A stretch of DNA of 64,000 nt. Origin: Clostridia bacterium (lineage in GTDB: Bacteria > Bacillota > Clostridia > Oscillospirales > Acutalibacteraceae). How positions within the stretch are numbered: position 1 is the first letter of the stretch; every line of letters starts with the position of its first letter. The position numbers and the translations under genes are program-made. Positions 58,543-64,000 of the stretch are shown one piece after another. The DNA lies in assembly GCA_024404095.1 (NCBI GenBank), contig JAKSQO010000011.1, positions 1-64,000 of the forward strand, read 5' to 3'. The notes under the pieces were generated by a model. The model was given only the letters and a program-made list of their open reading frames with translations, did not search any database and had not been told where the DNA came from.

Positions 58543-58870
58543 TCCTTTCAGCCCAGTAATTCAACAGCCATGATGATTTTGACGCTGTGTCAAAACACTT
58601 CTTTGCTGACGCTATTCCGCCGTATGCATTCACAAAAGTTGTGAAATCTTTCTTATATCGTTTACTGACATAAATTTCAAAGTCCACAAAATCTATATCT
58701 GACAGCGGAAACTCTGCGTGCTTTCCGTTTATGATTTTATATTTAACGTACTCACCATGCACCTTGCCGTTGGCAAGGTTTACGATTCTGCCGTAATTTT
58801 CGCCCTTGACCATATGAAAAACAGGCTCGTCCGTTTTTATTGATATCTGTGGCTTGTCCCATGCGTGCAT
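58475..58870 (-). CDS. 131-residue phage protein
   Basis: The product starts MHAWDKPQISIKTDEPVFHM and has no motif I recognise. ATG 58870 has GGAGGG about ten bases upstream; a TTG at 58909 would give a longer form. Between 58871 and 59030 there is no credible gene. Confidence 0.5.
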   Translation of the reverse strand: MHAWDKPQISIKTDEPVFHMVKGENYGRIVNLANGKVHGEYVKYKIINGKHAEFPLSDIDFVDFEIYVSKRYKKDFTTFVNAYGGIASAKKCFDTASKSSWLLNYWAERIEEFENTFSASYRLETCTADSA

Positions 58871-59030
58871 GCATCGCTTTCCCTCCACCGCATCCGCAAA
58901 CACCGACAAGTGAAACTAAAAAATATAAGGTGGAGAGACCTCCTTTCTGTTTTTTGTTAATAGGTACTTTTTATTAAATTTTGTTAAATAATGGCAGTGT
59001 CGGTGCTTGCGGCTGAGGAGGTGACCGCCG

Positions 59031-59303
59031 TCAGCCTGCATTTTTACGGATCTGCTTGCGAACTTCAAAATTGTACATCTCACGCAGAACCGCATAATTG
59101 TGTTCCGATTCTTCAAGTTGAGCGTTTTTCTCTGCAAGCTCGTTTTCCTTTGCTTTGTACTTTTCCTGCCATTCCTTTGCCTGAGCCGTTTTGCTGACAA
59201 CAAGGACTGCACCCACAAGAGCCGTACCGAGTACAGCTACACCGATACAGATAATTGCAAACGTCGCATCCCAAGCAGGGAGATTATGTATCCACTGAAT
59301 CAT
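59031..59303 (-). CDS. Single-pass membrane protein with coiled coil
   Basis: The 90-residue product has one membrane segment (TFAIICIGVAVLGTALVGAVLVV) followed by a coiled coil (KEWQEKYKAKENELAEKNAQLEES). ATG 59303 has AAAGGAGA upstream. Its start is just below the DUF3102 stop. Spanin-like or anchoring roles are possible, none shown. Confidence 0.6.
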   Translation of the reverse strand: MIQWIHNLPAWDATFAIICIGVAVLGTALVGAVLVVSKTAQAKEWQEKYKAKENELAEKNAQLEESEHNYAVLREMYNFEVRKQIRKNAG

Positions 59304-59304
59304 G

Positions 59305-60300
59305 TCAATTCTCCTTTGCATACTTATTAAGGAAAGCAAGCGTTGCCGCCGTGAATTTCTCTGCAAGCTCGGTGTTTTCCGCTTTTACCTCTTTGATAAT
59401 CTCAAACAGTTTGAATACATCGTTCTGAGCCTGTTCAAACATCCTTTTGAAATTTTCAACATTCGGATTCTGCATTTTCAGTTTCTTTTCAAGCTCGGCA
59501 GTTTTTTCCCTCGCCTGCTCTGCCGCAAGCTCGGCCGCCTTCTTTGCTTCCTCAACTGAGCGTAGCTTTTCGTTCAGTTCCGCTGTCTTTTCCTTAAGAG
59601 CCTTTGCGGACTTTTCCGCTGCGGCCGCTTCCGCTTCGGCATTGGCTTTATCAATAACCTCCTGCGGTACTGTCGGGTTTTCTTTGAGAGCCTTTAGCTT
59701 GTTCTTCGCATTCTTTTCACTTGCCTTTGCCTTTTCAAGTGCTTCCTTTGTGCTTATAAGTTCTTGCTGTAAATCCTTTGATTTTTCAGCTGACATTTCC
59801 GCCTGACGTTCTAAGCGTTCTGCCTTCGCCTTTTCTATCTCATACAGCTCCGCTTTCTTTTCTGCCGCTTCGGCACGTTCAAGGGCTTCCTTGCGCTCTT
59901 TAACTGCCTTTTCAAGCTCTCGGGTTGTCATTTTTTCAACATCATTTTCCTCTGCGAATGTTTCACGTTCCTCGCCCGGAAGTGCAAGCAGTGCAATCAG
60001 CTGGGTATAATTCAAATTCGCAAGCGCTTGCGAATTTGAGCTGTTGCCGAATAAACTCATCTGTCCGTTGCCGTATTCCTCAAAAATACGCATAAAATTG
60101 TTTGCAGTCCTCTGCTTGAATTCAACTTTCTTTTCAAGCCATTCCGCCCATCCGCCGTGCGGAACAAGCTCCTTTGCTTCGGTCAGTCTTCTGCCGATTT
60201 CAACGGCATACATCAAAGCCTGCTGCTGTGCCTGATTGCGAAGGCTGATTATTTCATTTTCAACTACGTGAAGCTCACGCTTTACAGTTAATTCATTCAT
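59305..60300 (-). CDS. DUF3102 coiled-coil phage protein
   Basis: A 331-residue protein. Residues 1-110 match DUF3102 (RNQAQQQALMYAVEIGRRLTEAKELVPHGGWAEWLEKKVEFKQRTANNFM, then SSNSQALANLNYTQLIALLALP). Residues 120-310 are a long Ala/Glu/Lys coiled coil. DUF3102 proteins are frequent in Firmicute mobile elements and their role is unknown. A 26-bp palindrome lies inside the NSQALANL codons. Confidence 0.82.
   Translation of the reverse strand: MNELTVKRELHVVENEIISLRNQAQQQALMYAVEIGRRLTEAKELVPHGGWAEWLEKKVEFKQRTANNFMRIFEEYGNGQMSLFGNSSNSQALANLNYTQLIALLALPGEERETFAEENDVEKMTTRELEKAVKERKEALERAEAAEKKAELYEIEKAKAERLERQAEMSAEKSKDLQQELISTKEALEKAKASEKNAKNKLKALKENPTVPQEVIDKANAEAEAAAAEKSAKALKEKTAELNEKLRSVEEAKKAAELAAEQAREKTAELEKKLKMQNPNVENFKRMFEQAQNDVFKLFEIIKEVKAENTELAEKFTAATLAFLNKYAKEN
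60013..60038. repeat. Perfect 26-bp palindrome, copy 2, within the DUF3102 gene
   Basis: Arms CAAATTCGCAAGC and GCTTGCGAATTTG without a spacer. The core with one flank equals the palindrome at 49487-49502. Binding by a dimeric protein is likely. Confidence 0.8.
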
Positions 60301-62171
60301 GCTGCTTTTCCAACTTTCTTTTTAGATTTTTTATGCTTCTGCTCTGCATACCATACGGCAAGGACTTCCTTTTCCCACTTGTCGCAGAAATCACGGACTT
60401 TTTTCGGGATGGTGTGCTTTTTATGTGTCCGTCTGTTATATACGTTTTCATTCTTATATCCGTGAAGCTGAACCTCTCTCGGCTCTTTTCCGTCAAATCT
60501 TATATCAAGGGTGAAATAACTGCGTTCGGGTCTGCGGTTATGTCTGACGAAGAAAATTACATCTGTTTCGTTGCAATGCTTTGTTCCGTAACCGTCGACG
60601 CAATGCTGAAGCGTTCGGCCCTCTTGTATCAGCTCGTTTTCATCCCTTGCTACTCTTATGCACAGGTCACCGTCTGTGTAAGCAAGCTTGCTGTACTTCT
60701 TGGCAAGCTTTCTGAATTTCGCTTTATATTCTTTATGTTCTTTGGCTTTCTTCGTTTCAACGAGCCTGTCATGTGCTTCTTGAAGGTCTCGGGGAAAGAA
60801 CTCCGACTCAGGAATCCCGTGCCCTCTGTTGACCTCGTACAGCATATCTCTGTAATCATCAAGAAGCTGTATGCCTTCATTTATTGAGAGGTTGAACTTT
60901 TCTTTCTGCTTATCAAGGTAATTTGCAACCTTTTCAAGCTCCCAATGTTCATTACCGTCTAATAAATTTCCGGTGCAAATCGAAACATTTTCAAGACCGC
61001 ATAGAAAATCAATATAATCGTCAAAGTCGCTGACGGATATTTTCTCGACATTTCCGTTATACAGCTGATACTCAAATAGCTCTTCGTAACCCCAGCCGTA
61101 ATTACATTTCATATCTTCTTTTTCAATGCCGAGCATCTTATGCGGTTTTGTCTCTCCGTAATCAATAGTGTAGGTGTCAACATCGTATGTCGTTTTATAC
61201 ATCTGATTTTCATCAATCGTAAATTGATAAAGCTCTGTATCGACAATACTGCGCCAATTGGATTTGACAATGTTCTCAACATTCGGATGTTTCCGCCACA
61301 GCTTCATATAGGCAAAAGGAAGATTCGCATGCTTGTCGCCGTTGCAGATGTAATCATACAGTCCTGTCTTTTCGCCTGTTGTTCCGTCAAGGTTCGGAAC
61401 ATTAGTCCATACGACAGCACCGCATTTCTTGTGACCCCAGCTTCCGTAGTCGTAATACCTTCTGTAAGACAGATCCTCTCCGTGATAGCTTCTCTGCTCC
61501 CACTTGTTCTTACCGTTTGGCATCATGTTTCCGAAAAATCCTATTTTAGCTTTTGTGAACCTGTAGAAGCTTCTGCCGTCAATGACAAGAGCTTCAAAGG
61601 GAACGATTGACAGTGGAAAAGATCCGACTTCATTCATCTGACGTGAGCATAGCCACGTCATCAAAACCGTGTAACCTTCAACCACCTCAACACTTACGGC
61701 AAGTATCTGATACGTTCTGCCGTGCCGCAGGCGGCTCTTATGTATAAGCCTGATATTCTCGCCACAGTAAGGGCAAACAATATGTTGACCTTCGATATAT
61801 GCCATATAATCAGGTGAATCAGTTTCCGTTTCGGGAATGTATCCGTCATAATTCATTCCGTCATCACCGACAAACATTAAAATGCCGTATCCTTTGTCGG
61901 GATGATATTTGTACCAGCCTGTATAAAATCTCTCACCGCAAGCGGTGCATCTGCATTCGGCGGCATGATGATATTTGTTAACTGCATCGTACTTTTCCCA
62001 GTCCTCCGGGCGCATCGTCTGAGCTATCGGCATATCCTCAATAAGAATCTCCGTTCGGTTAAAAACGCAGTAGTGATCTCCAAGCTCGTCGTTGTAGTCT
62101 ATTTCAATCCATTCCCTCATTCCGTTACGGGGAACTGTCGGAAGCTTGTCCGCAAGCTCGTTAATATCCAC
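60297..62171 (-). CDS. PcfJ-domain protein
   Basis: The 624-residue protein has the PcfJ core near residues 500-570: YTDGDLCIRVARDENELIQEGRTLQHCVDGYG and IFFVRHNRRPERSYFTLDIRF. Two zinc knuckles (CRCTACG, CPYCG) lie near residues 75 and 135. PcfJ occurs in conjugative plasmids and phages next to PcfK. Function is unsolved; a nucleic-acid role is likely from the knuckles. Confidence 0.85.
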   Translation of the reverse strand: MDINELADKLPTVPRNGMREWIEIDYNDELGDHYCVFNRTEILIEDMPIAQTMRPEDWEKYDAVNKYHHAAECRCTACGERFYTGWYKYHPDKGYGILMFVGDDGMNYDGYIPETETDSPDYMAYIEGQHIVCPYCGENIRLIHKSRLRHGRTYQILAVSVEVVEGYTVLMTWLCSRQMNEVGSFPLSIVPFEALVIDGRSFYRFTKAKIGFFGNMMPNGKNKWEQRSYHGEDLSYRRYYDYGSWGHKKCGAVVWTNVPNLDGTTGEKTGLYDYICNGDKHANLPFAYMKLWRKHPNVENIVKSNWRSIVDTELYQFTIDENQMYKTTYDVDTYTIDYGETKPHKMLGIEKEDMKCNYGWGYEELFEYQLYNGNVEKISVSDFDDYIDFLCGLENVSICTGNLLDGNEHWELEKVANYLDKQKEKFNLSINEGIQLLDDYRDMLYEVNRGHGIPESEFFPRDLQEAHDRLVETKKAKEHKEYKAKFRKLAKKYSKLAYTDGDLCIRVARDENELIQEGRTLQHCVDGYGTKHCNETDVIFFVRHNRRPERSYFTLDIRFDGKEPREVQLHGYKNENVYNRRTHKKHTIPKKVRDFCDKWEKEVLAVWYAEQKHKKSKKKVGKAA

Positions 62172-62183
62172 GTTCAGCCCTCC

Positions 62184-62525
62184 TTATATGAAATCCTCAA
62201 GATTTATCATATTGTCGGCTGATGAAGTGTGTTTCGGCTTTTCTGCCGTTGCATCACCGAGACCGAAGAAATCACGGATAATCTTATCCGCAGGCTGTGG
62301 CGGACAGCATCCGCCGTGATTCTTTGCATATGCGTTAATCTTCTTTTCGACCTCAGCAATGCTCATTTTGTCATCGTCAATGTCGTTGAAGATATGCTGT
62401 GCATTGTCGCTGTTCTCTCTGCAGATATCCTTAATCTGCTCGGCAATCCAGTAATGCTTCTGATTTTCTTTGTATTTGCTCTGCAGAGCTGTTATCTTCT
62501 GCAAAGCCTGTTCAATTATGCTCAT
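62184..62525 (-). CDS. PcfK-like protein, candidate AcrIIA9-family anti-CRISPR
   Basis: The 113-residue acidic, helical product begins MSIIEQALQKITALQSKYK and ends with a PADKIIRDFFGLGDA segment typical of the PcfK-like family, which also contains the Cas9 inhibitor AcrIIA9. It lies just upstream of PcfJ (12 bases). Anti-Cas9 function is inferred from family membership as recalled, not shown. Confidence 0.65.
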   Translation of the reverse strand: MSIIEQALQKITALQSKYKENQKHYWIAEQIKDICRENSDNAQHIFNDIDDDKMSIAEVEKKINAYAKNHGGCCPPQPADKIIRDFFGLGDATAEKPKHTSSADNMINLEDFI

Positions 62526-62541
62526 TGTTAAAATCCTTTCA

Positions 62542-62569
62542 TTGACAAATTTTTAAAATCTGCTATAAT
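62542..62569 (+). promoter_or_regulatory. Consensus promoter on the plus strand
   Basis: TTGACA (62542-62547), 16 bases, TATAAT (62564-62569), facing opposite to the phage genes. A perfect 10-bp inverted repeat follows (AAAGTACAGA at 62571-62580, TCTGTACTTT at 62597-62606), which could be an operator at the start site. Confidence 0.75.
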
Positions 62570-63027
62570 GAAAGTACAGAATTTTTGACGTATTTTTCTG
62601 TACTTTTAGCCGTTCGGTGTTCCAGCACCGGGCGGTTATTTTTTTGCGGTAGTTCTTCATATTCAGAAAGCCAATATTTTTTTTTGCAATTTATACAATC
62701 AATATCTTCCTCATCAGCACCTTCATTCATATCAATACGACAAGGAAAAGGCTTGTCAATATGACACGGAAAGATCTTCGGAATGTTGTTATCATCAAGT
62801 CTTACATTCGGGTACTGCTCACGGAGCTTGTCTGCTCTGGTCTTAGCCGGGTTTCCTTTGTCCCACTGTTCGAGAATAGGTTCTGCAAGCTCGGGATGAC
62901 CAGATACAAAATACAAACATGAACGATTAACAGGATTATTCATGCATGCAAGCGGACATTTTTCGCAGTGACCCTTCATGCTGTCACACATTTTTTCATA
63001 CGTTTTCATCGCTTTTACGTATTCCAT
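62563..63027 (-). CDS. Cys-rich early phage protein
   Basis: A 154-residue product with zinc-type Cys pairs: MCDSMKGHCEKCPLACMNN near the start and FPCHIDKPFPCRIDMN, DCINCKKKYW later. AAGGAGG precedes ATG 63027. Its last 25 codons are covered by the antisense unit. Function unknown. Confidence 0.65.
   Translation of the reverse strand: MEYVKAMKTYEKMCDSMKGHCEKCPLACMNNPVNRSCLYFVSGHPELAEPILEQWDKGNPAKTRADKLREQYPNVRLDDNNIPKIFPCHIDKPFPCRIDMNEGADEEDIDCINCKKKYWLSEYEELPQKNNRPVLEHRTAKSTEKYVKNSVLSL
62576..62645 (+). ncRNA. Predicted ~70-nt antisense small RNA
   Basis: The promoter at 62542 and an intrinsic terminator (stem CCGTTCGGTG/CACCGGGCGG at 62610-62635, then a T run to 62645) define a complete short unit on the plus strand, antisense to the 3' end of the gene at 62563-63027. 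It contains no ORF with a ribosome site. Promoter, repeat and terminator are seen; transcription is inferred. Confidence 0.5.
62610..62645 (+). terminator. Terminator of the antisense unit
   Basis: A 10-bp stem with two G-T pairs and a 6-base loop followed by TTATTTTTTT. Confidence 0.75.
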
Positions 63028-63029
63028 AA

Positions 63030-63233
63030 TCAAACCTCCTTGATACACTCATGTATTGCGTGTGCTCCGTCGACTACTGCTTTACCGCAGGTCGGGCAAT
63101 GCTTCATATCGAACGGTGAACGCTGCTGAAAATGTCCGCAGCCTTTCAGTCCGAGAAGCTTTTCAGCGATTTTGTCACACACATAACCGTCACCCTCTGC
63201 ACGGCAGTATCTGCAATTAAGACAATTTTGCAT
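63030..63233 (-). CDS. Zinc-ribbon-like early phage protein
   Basis: A 67-residue product with CLNCRYC, YVCDKIAEK, and CPTCGK. AAAGGAGG precedes ATG 63233. A small metal-binding protein of unknown role, coupled to neighbours by short overlaps. Confidence 0.65.
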   Translation of the reverse strand: MQNCLNCRYCRAEGDGYVCDKIAEKLLGLKGCGHFQQRSPFDMKHCPTCGKAVVDGAHAIHECIKEV

Positions 63234-63441
63234 AGCTCGGTATCCTCCTTTTTCTCTTCGACTGAACAAATCTGTCGCAGTCATCGTTTATCTGGCAACC
63301 TCTCGGCTCACCCGTGATGTTGATGTAATCGCAAAGGTAAATCCCCGATGAACATCTGTAACTGTATAAGCACTTCTGGCATCGTTTTGTTAGCTTGTTT
63401 TCGTTTTTACTCGACAACGTCAACACCCCACAAGCTGTCAT
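63217..63441 (-). CDS. Cys-rich small phage protein
   Basis: About 74 residues, with CQKCLYSYRC and YLCDYINITGEPRGC. The start is uncertain: ATG 63441 lies in the previous gene, and a TTG further in is possible. The Cys spacing resembles the following gene, suggesting related metal-binding proteins. Confidence 0.5.
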   Translation of the reverse strand: MTACGVLTLSSKNENKLTKRCQKCLYSYRCSSGIYLCDYINITGEPRGCQINDDCDRFVQSKRKRRIPSYAKLS

Positions 63442-63637
63442 GATCCACCCTGTCAAAGTACTGACAGCAAACTCGATACAGTTCTTCGTCCTCTGCGATG
63501 TCCGAATACGCTCTGCCGTTCGTGTAGCACTCCCAGCCTCTTATGACCTCCTTATTGTCGCTAGCGGCGATGATGTTATCCATACCCTTTACCCTGCGAC
63601 TTCTGCGGTCAATCAGTATTGCTCTTTCTTTTGACAT
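63407..63637 (-). CDS. 76-residue phage protein
   Basis: The product starts MSKERAILIDRRSRRVKGMD and ends HDSLWGVDVVE. AGGAGG lies before ATG 63637. Unknown function. Confidence 0.6.
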   Translation of the reverse strand: MSKERAILIDRRSRRVKGMDNIIAASDNKEVIRGWECYTNGRAYSDIAEDEELYRVCCQYFDRVDHDSLWGVDVVE

Positions 63638-63685
63638 ATTTTTTCCTCCTTAGCTTGTCCGACGTGTTTTCACGTCCTTTTGGAT

Positions 63686-63862
63686 TTATAATTCATTCGG
63701 GTGCTGTGACCAGAAATTCTGTAACGTCTTGGCCATCTGATTGCCTGCATGCTCGGCATATTCCTTCCTGCGTTCGGGTGTCAGTTCGTCGAACGGTACT
63801 ACCCTGCCGTCGGGCTCGATAAGAAACGATTTGCACGTTATCGGCTTTGGCTTACCGGCCAT
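63686..63862 (-). CDS. 58-residue phage protein
   Basis: The product starts MAGKPKPITCKSFLIEPDGR and has ELTPERRKEYAEHAGN. AAAGGAGGAG precedes ATG 63862. A reading from 63961 is longer but has no ribosome site. Unknown function. Confidence 0.6.
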   Translation of the reverse strand: MAGKPKPITCKSFLIEPDGRVVPFDELTPERRKEYAEHAGNQMAKTLQNFWSQHPNEL

Positions 63863-63879
63863 ATGTACTCCTCCTTTCG

Positions 63880-64000
63880 TTAAATGGTATATGTTATTGG
63901 TATGTCGTTTTGGTTTTGTCCTATGTCTGACCCTGTACCGTCGTCCATACTGCCGAGCCAACCGAAAATGGAAAGAACCGAAAATGAAAAAACTATGTAT
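63880..64000 (-). CDS. Possible 3' end of a phage gene cut by the window edge
   Basis: An open frame from the window edge to TAA at 63880 reads a hydrophobic stretch (VFSFSVLSIFGWLG) and then a polar tail (DDGTGSDIGQNQNDIP). The next gene's ribosome site follows its stop directly. Real gene status is uncertain. Confidence 0.3.
   Translation of the reverse strand, partial: YIVFSFSVLSIFGWLGSMDDGTGSDIGQNQNDIPITYTI

Larger units (their letters stand above)
33448..64000. mobile_element. Tailed (siphovirus-like) prophage, left end to window edge
   Basis: About 30.5 kb of densely packed genes, almost all on the minus strand, with a complete order of early region, terminase, portal, head, connector, tail, lysis. 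The left boundary is the interruption of cotJC. Head and tail modules show no broken gene, so the element appears intact on this side. Integrase, repressor and the right attachment site are not in the window. The module order resembles SPP1/TP901-1-like phages of Firmicutes, and an 891-residue tape measure predicts a long non-contractile tail. Confidence 0.92.

Noticed and set aside
58916..59218. A 100-codon minus-strand frame overlapping the coiled-coil membrane gene.
   Set aside because: Basic, low-quality sequence in the wrong frame of a better supported gene; no ribosome site.
59447..59806. A plus-strand ORF opposite the DUF3102 gene, Ser/Phe/Ala-rich.
   Set aside because: It is the reverse shadow of an Ala/Glu/Lys coiled coil and has no ribosome site.
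48847..62890. The 10-mer GCAAGCTCGG occurs about ten times in the prophage, always on the plus strand.
   Set aside because: Nearly all copies encode (P/T/S/A)-Glu-Leu-Ala in the same frame of minus-strand genes, so preferred codons GAG CTT GC explain most of it; a Chi-like motif is not supported.
33448..64000. Search for an integrase, excisionase or lysogeny repressor in the prophage part.
   Set aside because: None recognised; they probably lie beyond the right edge, so no call is made.

Overview
The window looks like the chromosome of a spore-forming, anaerobic Firmicute of the gut Clostridia (Oscillospiraceae/Ruminococcaceae-like). The grounds are strong GGAGG ribosome sites, spore-coat cotJ genes, a T-box leader, a Clostridia-type iol operon, and a sugar-focused gene set with one-gene transcription units separated by hairpin terminators. 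No rRNA, tRNA or CRISPR array was seen. The lineage is inferred, not proven.

Positions 1-21100 are host core and carbohydrate genes: recG, a peptide-type solute-binding lipoprotein and a YmdB-like phosphodiesterase (minus strand). Then come a secreted Ig-like protein, a GH38 alpha-mannosidase, a secreted lipase-like hydrolase and an M28 peptidase with membrane segments. A rhamnose cluster follows (GPH symporter, rhaA, Asp-box propeller protein), then an organophosphate-type MFS carrier, a 37-residue microprotein in its own transcription unit, pyruvate kinase, and a TrpB2 tryptophan synthase beta chain behind a tRNA-Trp T-box. Dispersed and tandem palindromic repeats lie between the genes.

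Positions 21200-24250 hold a small AT-rich cassette: an XRE regulator divergent from four genes for a zinc-finger lipoprotein, a membrane-anchored protein and two zinc-ribbon membrane proteins. Two matching operators sit in the divergent promoter. Positions 24460-32700 are a minus-strand inositol operon: transporter, iolC, iolD, iolE, iolA, iolG.

At 32874 the spore-coat operon cotJA-cotJB-cotJC starts. cotJC is cut after about 31 codons, and everything from there to the window end is a tailed prophage on the opposite strand. In its transcription order (right to left) it carries: small Cys-rich early genes; a PcfK/AcrIIA9-like protein and PcfJ; a DUF3102 protein; a HUH Rep-like protein; a VRR-NUC nuclease; an ASCH protein; an ArpU-like late regulator; terminases; portal; a MuF capsid protein fused to an ADP-ribosyltransferase-like toxin module; scaffold; capsid; connector and tail genes including a -1 frameshift chaperone pair; tape measure; tail/baseplate and binding proteins; holin; and an M23 endolysin. 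A tiny separately promoted gene sits at the junction. The integrase and the rest of cotJC are not in the window and should lie beyond 64000.

The most interesting reading is that the prophage is a candidate skin-like intervening element: its excision during sporulation could restore cotJC. Other points of note are the toxin module with a candidate immunity gene, the putative anti-CRISPR, a duplicated palindrome in the prophage, and two compact untitled transcription units (17610-17842 and 62542-62645).
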